A stretch of 64,000 nucleotides of DNA, from the NCBI GenBank assembly GCA_013289685.1, contig JABCZL010000019.1:1-64000 (forward strand), read 5' to 3'. Position numbers and translations under genes: made by a program. Shown here one piece after another: positions 1-6,639 of this stretch (its first letter is position 1; each line of letters begins with the position of its first letter). Below the pieces are notes generated by a model, which saw nothing but the letters and a program-made list of their open reading frames with translations, had not been told where the DNA came from and did not search any database. The DNA is from Acidobacteriota bacterium. GTDB lineage: Bacteria; Acidobacteriota; Terriglobia; Terriglobales; Acidobacteriaceae.

Positions 1-115
1 ATTCATCCAGCACACAGTACCAGCTGTTGCGATCTCCCAAGTCCAATCCAACGGTTAACTTCTGCTGCGAGATTTTCTTGCTCGGCTTTGCCGCTACGGT
101 GCTAACCTTCTTCAT
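1..115 (-). mobile_element. IS110-family transposase, N-terminal part cut by window edge
   Basis: The minus strand from 115 to the window edge encodes 38 residues beginning MKKVSTVAAKPSKK and then VGLDLGDRNSWYC. GLDLG/GLDVG followed by a short beta strand is the start of the RuvC-like DEDD catalytic domain of IS110-family transposases, and the Asp is the first catalytic acid. A good ribosome binding site (GAGGAG) lies 6-8 bases before the ATG, so this start is well supported. The other three acids and the C-terminal Ser-containing domain would lie beyond the window. In this family the recombinase works with a bridge RNA made from the non-coding end of the element. Whether the copy is intact cannot be judged here. 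Confidence 0.82.
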
Positions 116-251
116 TGCCGGTCTCCTCTTTATCTGTGCTTCGAGCACGTCGATAACTTGGGAGCGTACACCGCATCCCGTCCGGAGACCGGCCTTCTCA
201 TCCCATCTGGTTACGTCAGTCATTTCCGCCCCATTCAAATGCTCACCGATA
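116..251 (-). other. Candidate non-coding end of the IS110 element (possible bridge-RNA region)
   Basis: These bases lie between the transposase start and the first codon of the divergent secreted-protein gene at 252. In IS110-group elements the non-coding segment before the transposase encodes the bridge RNA, so this is where such an RNA would be expected. I did not identify target-binding or donor-binding loops or the exact element end. The call rests on position only. Confidence 0.25.
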
Positions 252-695
252 ATGGATCCTGTGAAGCGTTTCTTAGCTATCGCCGTCCTGTGCTGTTACT
301 ACCCACTTGCGCTCGCGGCGCAGGAAGCAACTACAGTGTCCATCACCATCGAAGTTCTCAACGGGAAAACCGGAATGCCAGTCTGGCGGGAGTCTCCTAA
401 CATTTGGATCGACAAGGAACCGTCCATCAATCCGTACACGAGTATCCACGGGAAGACCAAAATCAAAGTTTCTAGCAGCGCCACTCAACTCAGGATAACG
501 CCGGACTTCGGACACGAGTGCCGCTGGAAAGACGGTCCCATCACACAGTTGACGCTCTCCTATTCCATTGCCGAAATACTGCGCATCGGGGTAGTAAGTC
601 AAAACTTCTGTGGTGCGACCACCATAGCCCCAACACCCGGCGTCCTTGTCTTCTATGAGTTACCCAGCACATGGCGAGAGCGCTGGTACAACTGA
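252..695 (+). CDS. Small secreted protein of unknown function
   Basis: A 147-residue protein is encoded. The reading frame is open upstream of 252, but the ATG at 252 begins a clear signal peptide (basic KR, then a hydrophobic run ending at Ala-Leu-Ala-Ala), so it is taken as the start. The mature part is mostly beta-like, with the segment SITIEVLNGKTGMPV near the N-terminus resembling the first strand of the carboxypeptidase-regulatory-like or Ig-like folds common in acidobacterial exported proteins. It contains two Cys residues in the second half (HECRW, NFCGA) that could form a disulfide. It is transcribed away from the IS110 fragment. No specific function is recognised. Confidence 0.6.
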   Translation: MDPVKRFLAIAVLCCYYPLALAAQEATTVSITIEVLNGKTGMPVWRESPNIWIDKEPSINPYTSIHGKTKIKVSSSATQLRITPDFGHECRWKDGPITQLTLSYSIAEILRIGVVSQNFCGATTIAPTPGVLVFYELPSTWRERWYN

Positions 696-860
696 GGCTG
701 CTCGTAGTTGGCGAAAAATCCCCATTTCACTCATCATGCCGCAAAAAAGGCGAATGGAAGGCGCAAGCTTGTGATAAGGCCTGTTAGCGACAGTTTGGCC
801 TCGGACTACCGCGATCTAGGCTGTTGTTTCGACCAACCAATTGAACTAATATTCGTGCCG

Positions 861-1952
861 ATGCAAATTCAGGATCTCGCCAAATCGTACCAAACCAAGA
901 CCGACGAAGAACTTCTGCAGTTGGCAGCGAGTTCAGAACAGTTGACGCCCGAAGCTCACTCCGCCCTAACAAGCGAATTGGCGAGACGCAGAATCGGTCT
1001 GACAGAGAGTTTGGAAGCGCATGCCGACGAGGTCGAAAAAGCGCGGACTCGCGGGTTATCACCTCCGTCACACCCTGGCGGAGTCAGCGAATTTGTGGAA
1101 GAGGTGCTCCGTGTTTACGGTGGCCAGTTCTGGTTTTTCATTAAGCTCGTCGCTCCCGCCGTTGTGGTGGGATACATCGCAGTCCGAATGGGCCTTAATG
1201 AGGGACGGGAGATTGCACGCCAGCTTCTTCGGGTCCCCATTTCGGAAATCCTGAGCCACCGAACTGAGTTTATCGAAATCTGGCTGGCAAATTCCGCAGG
1301 ATATCTTGTCAGTTGGATGGCTTTCTCGTTCTCGTTCGGGGCGATTTGTTTCGCGGTGGACGAAATCAAGGCGGGGGTCACCCCATCGGTTACAGGCTCG
1401 TTTGGGGCGATTGGTCATCGGCTTGGCTCGTTCCTGCGACTTTCGTTGCTGCTCTTTTTTATGATCCTCGCGACGGCAGGAGTTGGCGAGTGGCTGTTGG
1501 ACGGCGTTCTCCGGATATTACGTCAGGGGCACGTTCACACCGGCCGGTTTGCAATCTTTGCTCTGACGTATGGCCTGGGTTGTCTCGCTCTACTCGTGAT
1601 CTCGCGGTTTGGGCTCGCGATACCTGCCCTCCTCTTGGATGATTATCCCGTCGGTCAGGCAATGTTTCGTAGCGACGAGCTAACTGAGGGGAAATGGCTC
1701 ACGCTTGCCGCTCTTCTAGCCAAGTCCTTGATCGGCGGCTACGTCGCAGGCATGCTTCCATTCTGGATGGCATCTTTCATTCCAGGCGATGCTCGATTAC
1801 CTCCATGGTTCCCATGGACTTTAACGACTGCTTCCATCGCCGGGGTCACCGTTGTCGAGCCTACCATGTTCATCGGCTTTGCATTGCTCTACCTGAAAAA
1901 CTCCGCTGTTCTGCCCATGTCGAGCGCGTCGCCCACTCGTCAACTGGCGTAA
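861..1952 (+). CDS. Multi-pass membrane protein of unknown function
   Basis: A 363-residue protein is encoded if translation starts at the ATG at 861. The frame is open upstream, but the residues before 861 look unlike a protein start. The first 90 or so residues are soluble and helical (a stretch like DLAKSYQTKTDEELLQLA, also seen at the N-terminus of other acidobacterial membrane proteins). After that come about five or six hydrophobic segments, starting around FFIKLVAPAVVVGYIAV and ending at the C-terminus with a helix near VEPTMFIGFALLYL. There is no motif of a known transporter or enzyme. It is likely an inner-membrane protein. Alternative starts further upstream cannot be excluded. Confidence 0.6.
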   Translation: MQIQDLAKSYQTKTDEELLQLAASSEQLTPEAHSALTSELARRRIGLTESLEAHADEVEKARTRGLSPPSHPGGVSEFVEEVLRVYGGQFWFFIKLVAPAVVVGYIAVRMGLNEGREIARQLLRVPISEILSHRTEFIEIWLANSAGYLVSWMAFSFSFGAICFAVDEIKAGVTPSVTGSFGAIGHRLGSFLRLSLLLFFMILATAGVGEWLLDGVLRILRQGHVHTGRFAIFALTYGLGCLALLVISRFGLAIPALLLDDYPVGQAMFRSDELTEGKWLTLAALLAKSLIGGYVAGMLPFWMASFIPGDARLPPWFPWTLTTASIAGVTVVEPTMFIGFALLYLKNSAVLPMSSASPTRQLA

Positions 1953-1999
1953 TATAGCCATTACACTCACAAAATCGGCCGCTTCCTGTCCCGAGTGTG

Positions 2000-2761
2000 T
2001 CATTTGGTGATGTCTTCTCCAATCTTCCACCTGTTGATGAGGTGGGCGATGTGGTGGGGCGTGCTCCCCTTAAGCACAAACGAAACTTTTGGAGGCCAAC
2101 ACTTCTCGCCAAAGACAGGCCAGATTTCCAACAGATCTACGTTCCATGCCCCCGGCTTGTCTACGGGACGAATGCGATTGGTGGCGAACATCGGAAGGAC
2201 GTGCATGGTGAGAACTTGAATCACGAGATGTCCAACAATGATTGTTACGACGCAACCTTGAAATGCTTTAGGGATGCCATTTATCCCTCCAAAGGTGTTC
2301 GTCAATCCAGCATGAAATGCCTTAACCTCAAGACGTCCGATCCAGGTAAGTGTATTGACAGGAAGAGAGCGTGACGGTGGCTTCATTCCAGTTCTTTCAC
2401 ACTCGGTGTAAAACGGTATTGGGCGTCGCTGTGGGGACGAACCATCAAGGATCATTGACTTCAGGACTGCCCACCGTGTTAGCAGTTTTTGCTGTGTTGG
2501 CAGCAGGACAGTCGGTTTGTCATTCAGCATCGCAAGCATGTGCGGCTTGTTCTCACTCTCAATGGCGCTCATCCAACCGTTATTGCACTTTTGGCACACG
2601 CACTTGATTCGCACTTCAGGGTCGTCTACCCATTTGGCGAAGGTTTTTCCGAACTTAATGTGTATGGGCTCGACAGGTTTAAGGTCTTCTAGAATCCAGT
2701 CCGACCAAAGATGCTCCGCGCTATCAACTGGATTTGGGCAGAACAGACACTTTCTGGACAT
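2000..2761 (-). CDS. HNH-like zinc-binding protein of unknown function
   Basis: A 253-residue protein is encoded. Near its N-terminus are CLFC, then SAEHLWSDWI, then CVCQKCNNGWMSAIE. This CxxC...H...CxxCNNGWM arrangement recurs in bacterial proteins of unknown function and resembles the zinc-binding core of HNH endonucleases (two CxxC knuckles around a His-containing segment). The catalytic His-Asn pair cannot be assigned with confidence. The C-terminal two thirds are mixed alpha/beta with several Trp and hydrophobic strands. The gene is convergent with the membrane-protein gene on its left. It may be a nuclease carried by the island, but that is inference. Confidence 0.65.
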   Translation of the reverse strand: MSRKCLFCPNPVDSAEHLWSDWILEDLKPVEPIHIKFGKTFAKWVDDPEVRIKCVCQKCNNGWMSAIESENKPHMLAMLNDKPTVLLPTQQKLLTRWAVLKSMILDGSSPQRRPIPFYTECERTGMKPPSRSLPVNTLTWIGRLEVKAFHAGLTNTFGGINGIPKAFQGCVVTIIVGHLVIQVLTMHVLPMFATNRIRPVDKPGAWNVDLLEIWPVFGEKCWPPKVSFVLKGSTPHHIAHLINRWKIGEDITK

Positions 2762-3053
2762 TCTCAGCCCAGAATAACAGTTGGTGCTTCGCTTTCTTTC
2801 ATGCTGTGGAAAGAAAACTGGGATACCCGTGATGGAGAACTGGAATTTGTCCTTCCGGCACCCAGCGGGTCAGCGGCTGGGCATGACAGTTGTTGAAATA
2901 TCCCCATTACACTCAAAATGATCCTTCTTAATTACCTTCGTCATGTCCTTCTGAGTTCTCTTCTAGAAAATCACAGGCAAACCGCGATACAAGTTTCGTC
3001 TCAGAAGTCGGGCCAGCTGTGCTGTCTAAAGCCGCCAAAGGAGGCTGGCAAGC

Positions 3054-3281
3054 ATGGAATCGCCGCAAGAAATGCTCTACGATCTCCGCTCTGCTCTCTG
3101 TAATGCTCTCGGTTATATCGAACTCTGCCGTGAAGGAGACACCCCTTCAGACAGAATCGGGGAATTCTTGGAGAAGGCAGCAAAGCAGGCCAAAAGAGCC
3201 CTTTACATTGAGGAGAGCCTGTTCCGAGTTATGTCTGTCCCGGATAAGAACCATTCACTCCCAGAGAGGAAAATTTCATGA
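3054..3281 (+). CDS. Small helical protein, possibly HisKA-like
   Basis: A 75-residue protein is encoded. The start is well supported by AAAGGAGG about ten bases before the ATG. The segment DLRSALCNALGYIEL followed by a long amphipathic helix (FLEKAAKQAKRALYIEE) resembles the two-helix dimerisation domain of sensor histidine kinases, but the phospho-accepting His is absent (Leu-Arg-Ser where His-Asp-Leu-Arg is usual). There is no ATPase domain. The stop codon overlaps the start of the next gene by four bases (ATGA at 3278-3281), so the two are translationally coupled. Function is unknown; the HisKA resemblance is tentative. Confidence 0.6.
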   Translation: MESPQEMLYDLRSALCNALGYIELCREGDTPSDRIGEFLEKAAKQAKRALYIEESLFRVMSVPDKNHSLPERKIS

Positions 3282-3511
3282 TAGAGCCGAAGTTTACCCG
3301 CGAAGAACTGGAGGCCCGACAGCAAGCCCGAGGCGAAATTAGCATCGACACGGTTAGAGACTACATGTGCTTCGAGAACCCCACGGCAACACCAGAAGAA
3401 GCCGCTTTTGCTCTTTGGGAGCGATACCCGAACACCTACTCTCATGAGGCATTTCTAAAAAGCACTCGAATTGTTCAAGAGGTCAAAGACCTACTTAGCA
3501 CCCGGCAGTAG
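3278..3511 (+). CDS. Small protein coupled to the upstream 75-aa gene, unknown function
   Basis: A 77-residue acidic, helical protein starts within the stop codon of the preceding gene (ATGA overlap). It opens MIEPKFTREELEARQQARG and contains PTATPEEAAFALWERYP, a stretch that looks like a compact helical domain. No cofactor or DNA-binding motif is seen. The overlap says that the two small proteins are made together and perhaps interact. Nothing further can be said about its role. Confidence 0.6.
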   Translation: MIEPKFTREELEARQQARGEISIDTVRDYMCFENPTATPEEAAFALWERYPNTYSHEAFLKSTRIVQEVKDLLSTRQ

Positions 3512-3650
3512 CAGAGATGACAAGAGGCTCCCGAATTATGCCTCGGAGCACCCAGAAAAGCCACTTCTCCTGATCGCTGTCGTAACATCTCGATTACGCT
3601 CAAAACCCTTCTCACTTCGTGGCTATCCCCCGATTGGGCCATTGCCTATC

Positions 3651-3676
3651 GGTCCATAATCATATATATTTGGACC
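3651..3676 (+). promoter_or_regulatory. AT-rich inverted repeat upstream of the serine recombinase
   Basis: GGTCCA at 3651-3656 and its complement TGGACC at 3671-3676 flank a 14-base AT-rich core (TAATCATATATATT). The repeat ends one base before the recombinase ATG at 3678. Serine resolvases bind dimer sites of this size and shape and often repress themselves from them, so this may be an operator or a res subsite. The core could also hold a -10 element, which would place transcription very close to the start codon. Confidence 0.4.
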
Positions 3677-3677
3677 T

Positions 3678-4331
3678 ATGAAAATCGCCACTTCAGCACC
3701 CATCGAATCAACTACTACGGAGCAGCCGGCCGCCGGGGTTTGTGGACCGATCACATCAACGAAGCGCGTTGCGTTGTACGCTCGCGTCAGCACCCACAAC
3801 GGGCATCAGGACCCTGAAGTGCAACTGCGGGAACTCCGTGCCTTCGCCCAAGCCCGTGGTTGGACCGTCGCAGATGAATTCGTGGATCGCGGCGTCTCTG
3901 GCTCCAAGGACCGTAGGCCACAACTCGACCTGTTGATGGCAGGGGCGCACAGCCGCACATTCGACATTCTGCTGGTCTGGAAGCTGGATCGCTTTGCACG
4001 CTCGCTCAAGCATCTGGTGACTGCTATCGCTGAGTTCGAGGCGTTGTCGGTGCAGTTCGTTTCTTTGCGTGACAACCTCGACCTGACCACACCTTCAGGC
4101 CGTCTCATGTTCCACGTCATCGGCGCAATGGCCGAGTTCGAGCGTGCGCTGATTCAGGAACGTGTCAGGGCAGGCCTGCGGAACGCTCGCGCTAAAGGCA
4201 AACGCTTGGGCCGTCCCACAGTGAACATCCCCACGGCGAAGGTGCAGCGGCTCCGCTCGCAGGGTCTATCGTGGAGTCGAATAGCGGCAGCCACTGGCGT
4301 GGCGAAGGCTACGCTTCTACGCCACGCGTAA
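3678..4331 (+). CDS. Serine recombinase (resolvase/invertase family)
   Basis: The 217-residue protein has a 28-residue N-terminal extension followed by a complete resolvase catalytic domain. RVALYARVST holds the nucleophile (Ser38). Later come FVDRGVSGSKDRRPQLD, DILLVWKLDRFARS with the active-site Arg residues, and AEFERALIQERVRAGL leading into the long E helix. The C-terminus (LRSQGLSWSRIAAATGVAKATLLRH) is a helix-turn-helix for DNA binding. Length and order match small serine resolvases and invertases rather than large phage integrases. It should cut and rejoin DNA at short dimer sites as a tetramer. A remnant of a second, related gene lies directly downstream on the other strand. Confidence 0.93.
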   Translation: MKIATSAPIESTTTEQPAAGVCGPITSTKRVALYARVSTHNGHQDPEVQLRELRAFAQARGWTVADEFVDRGVSGSKDRRPQLDLLMAGAHSRTFDILLVWKLDRFARSLKHLVTAIAEFEALSVQFVSLRDNLDLTTPSGRLMFHVIGAMAEFERALIQERVRAGLRNARAKGKRLGRPTVNIPTAKVQRLRSQGLSWSRIAAATGVAKATLLRHA

Positions 4332-4379
4332 CGTACAGAGTTGCTGCTGAACGGACCGCATAGCACTTTGTTTGGCAGG

Positions 4380-4403
4380 AATCGAAGTGGGGCATACCCC
4401 TGA
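4380..4403 (+). repeat. 24-bp interspersed repeat, copy 1
   Basis: This 24-base segment is repeated at 24060-24083 with one mismatch. It contains the small inverted repeat GGGGCATACCCC. It sits between the intact serine recombinase and the recombinase pseudogene. A weaker third match (GGGGCATACCTCTG) is at 24110. Confidence 0.6.
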
Positions 4404-4410
4404 AGTAGGA

Positions 4411-4623
4411 CCCATGCAAAGTGCTGGGGGTCGCCTCTCACGAGAGCCGCTGATGCCCCTATCGACGTACTCGTGGGGCAATCGTAAAGCCTCGCCTTTC
4501 GCAGAACTCGCGCAATTCCCGAAGCTGAACTTCAGGATCCTGCCCGTGGTTCAGAGTGCTAACTCGCGCATACAAAGCAACGCGGGTCGTTGTTACCCTT
4601 CCTCTGTTGATGTCCGCGATCAT
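4411..4623 (-). pseudogene. Frameshifted and truncated serine recombinase
   Basis: From the ATG at 4623 the minus strand reads MIADINRGRVTTTRVALYARVST and continues QDPEVQLRELREFCERRGF, closely matching the intact recombinase at 3678-4331. It meets a stop at 4459-4461. One frame over, the homology goes on as EYVDRGISGSRERRP, so a single indel near 4483 broke the gene. The match ends near 4411, next to the 24-bp repeat; the rest of the catalytic domain and the DNA-binding domain are missing. The ATG overlaps the stop of the 73-aa gene upstream (ATGA at 4620-4623), so the original pair was translationally coupled. Confidence 0.8.
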
Positions 4624-4841
4624 GCCAGCACCAGCCCCGCATCCTTCATGCCCTGGGCGAGTCCCCAAGCATAACGATGCTCGACGACCAACGCGTGCCC
4701 AAACCACAGTGCTTCAGACTGGACGTGCTCATCAATCCATTCTTTGCCAAGAGAAGTGAGAGGGCAGAACAAGAACACTGTGCCCTCGTTGCGAACTAGA
4801 ACATCTGTAGTGGCGGAGGAAATTGCGGTAGGTGAACTCAT
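4620..4841 (-). CDS. Conserved small protein of unknown function
   Basis: A 73-residue protein is encoded, with the start at 4841 supported by an AAAGGA just upstream. The sequence pattern VRNEGTVFLFCPLTSLG, then EWIDEHVQSEALWFGHALVVEHRY, then LAQGMKDAGLVL is that of a widespread family of short hypothetical proteins found in mobile and chromosomal contexts. I know no assigned function. It is followed, with a four-base overlap, by the broken serine recombinase, so it was probably the first gene of a two-gene unit on a mobile element. Confidence 0.75.
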   Translation of the reverse strand: MSSPTAISSATTDVLVRNEGTVFLFCPLTSLGKEWIDEHVQSEALWFGHALVVEHRYAWGLAQGMKDAGLVLA

Positions 4842-6031
4842 GCGTGTTCCTTTCGTTCAACACGCACCAGGTGACCAAAAAAGAAAAACGCCAAATAATC
4901 AAGCGGCTCGTGGGACTGTTTGCAGTTTATGCCACATCGCCCTTCGGCAAACCACCGTGCGTCCCCGCCGGTTGGTCGCGCTTTCGCGCTGTCCTGATGC
5001 TGGTTCATTCTACCTGTGTTGGTGATTCGTTGGAATAGCCCGAAAGTTCTGGAACGTAACCAATCGAGTCCGATGAGAACAGCATACGTTCTCTCTGAAC
5101 ATCCGCTGAACAGACGGCTAGGCAACGGGCGAATCCTATTGGGAAATCGAGGCCGGAGGTACCCCCTTAAACCGCGAGGCTTCTTGGGGCTGGGGACGAT
5201 GGTCTACAATTTTCCCCCGATAGGCGCGGCCTTCCGTGGCACTTCATGCTCATCCGATTTCCCTTTGGAAAACTCTTCAGCGATCCGCTCGGCGAGCACC
5301 CGTCATCCTGCGAAGTCTGCCCTTGGAATTTTTCCGGCCAATTCCTGCACGGCACTTGGGTAGCCGCAGGACAGGGTCAATGAGTTCTATAAAATGGGAT
5401 GTCAAGAAAAAGGTTCTCCCTCGACCGGAGGCGAGAAGATTTTGTCTCTCTTATGTACGTCCAAACGGCAACATCTCGGACGCAGCACGTCCATGACTAC
5501 ACCTCCACTGACGTGTGATCCAGGACGCGCCGATAGGGTGAATCTCCCTCGCGTGCTCTCCCCTCACGAGGAGGCAACAGTCCGTTGTGCCAAAGCGCGT
5601 CCCTGGGTCAAACTCATCCACGGGCTCTCAAGCGCCAGTAAGGTCGAAGACCTCTGACCACACTCCTCCCCACAGCATACTGCCAACAGATTCCGTTTTC
5701 ATTGATCGTTGTGGCGCTGTGCGCCATGCAGAACTCATCCCATCTAGTTACAACAGTTGCTCCGGTTTGACCATGATCCAGGCAGAACCGATGTTAGGCT
5801 CTTGCATTGCGAACAGCGCCGCAGGAAGGAAGAAGTGCCGCATGATCGACGTTAAGCATGGCCGCCAGTTCTTCACACACTCACCTGGGCAAGAGCCTGT
5901 CGAGGGCGGACCAGGTGCTGGTGTAGTGCGTGATCCATGATGACTCGCGGCGTGGCTTCTCGGTCAACCTGCAGGCCCAAAAGCGCAAGCTCGCGGCGAT
6001 ACCCGTTCACGATAAAATAAAATGAAACCTG
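4842..6031. other. Gene-poor decayed region
   Basis: About 1.2 kb without an intact gene. The only recognisable pieces are an IS110 N-terminal relic (5402-5494) and, on the minus strand around 5200-5360, broken reading frames of protein-like composition (for example ELAGKIPRADFAG, a stop, then RVLAERIAEEFSKGKSDEH). These suggest a gene that has decayed by stops and frameshifts; its family is not recognised. The stretch 5,700-6,000 shows no clear coding signal on either strand. Confidence 0.5.
5402..5494 (-). pseudogene. IS110-family transposase relic (N-terminus only)
   Basis: From an ATG at 5494 the minus strand reads MDVLRPRCCRLDVHKRD. This closely resembles the start of many IS110/IS1111-family transposases (M-E-V-x-x-P-R-C-x-G-L-D-V-H-K). 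After about 16 residues the similarity stops and a stop codon follows at 5402-5404. A GGAGGT ribosome binding site precedes the ATG, so the original translation signal is still visible. This is a fragment of a different IS110 subtype from the copy at the window start. Confidence 0.6.
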
Positions 6032-6514
6032 ATGAGGGTGCGCATCTACCAACGCGGTCGTGGCAGGAAGCCCGAAGTTGGCTTTACTCTCCTAGAACTA
6101 ATCATTGCGACCACCATCCTGTCGATTCTGACGCTGATGGCGCTGCCGCTCGCGCGCCTGACTATTCAACGCGAGAAGGAAAAGGAACTGCGGCGGGCCT
6201 TGTGGGAGATGCGCGACGCTATCGACAAATACAAGGACGCGGCCGACCGTGGCGCATTTCAGATCAAAGCCGACAGCGGTGGCTATCCGCCAGATCTGGA
6301 AACATTGGTGAAGGGCGTCGAAGCGCAAGGCGGCAAGAAGCTGCGATTCCTGCGTTCTGTTCACATCGATCCCATGACGAAGAGCAAGGAATGGGGATTG
6401 CGGTCAATGCGGGACGATCCTGATTCGGACTCTTGGGGTGGGCAGAGTGTGTTTGATGTCTACACCAAATCGGAGGGCACCGGGCTCGATGGGACTAAGT
6501 ACAAAGATTGGTGA
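6032..6514 (+). CDS. Type II secretion pseudopilin, GspG-like
   Basis: A 160-residue protein is encoded. A short basic leader (MRVRIYQRGRGRKPEVG) is followed by FTLLELIIATTILSIL, the prepilin peptidase cleavage and N-methylation motif with the conserved Glu at +5 and a hydrophobic helix. The globular part contains YPPDLETLV and a C-terminal segment (DPDSDSWGGQSVFDVYTKSEG) like the end of the major pseudopilin GspG. Such proteins form the periplasmic pseudopilus of type II secretion or related machines. No other secretion genes are nearby, so it may serve a system encoded elsewhere. The start is the first ATG of the frame after an AT-rich stretch; no strong ribosome binding site is seen. Confidence 0.8.
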   Translation: MRVRIYQRGRGRKPEVGFTLLELIIATTILSILTLMALPLARLTIQREKEKELRRALWEMRDAIDKYKDAADRGAFQIKADSGGYPPDLETLVKGVEAQGGKKLRFLRSVHIDPMTKSKEWGLRSMRDDPDSDSWGGQSVFDVYTKSEGTGLDGTKYKDW

Positions 6515-6639
6515 GCGTTCCGCACTATTGGCGGGCAATGATGGAGAAAGCGATTACGATTGCAGCTATTGTAGGGCTGTAAATACGTTGACCGGGAGAC
6601 CCGGATTCTTAAGATCCTCACTCTGAATGGATGAGAACA

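Noticed and set aside
1949..2925. ATTACACTCA-like words after two genes (about 1959 and 2904), possibly a repeat
   Set aside because: Too short to exceed chance; flanking bases do not agree.
4838..5125. Minus-strand frame (95 codons) upstream of the 73-aa gene
   Set aside because: It has a Phe run and no recognisable domain or ribosome binding site; more likely decayed DNA.
5383..5408. TTGACA on the minus strand as a promoter for leftward transcription
   Set aside because: No -10 element at the right distance, and no gene follows.
193..5753. Near-identical 18-base stretch CTCATCCCATCTGGTTAC (193-213) and CTCATCCCATCTAGTTAC (near 5735), possibly shared by two IS110 ends
   Set aside because: One such near-match is expected by chance in a window this size, and the distances to the two transposase starts differ.
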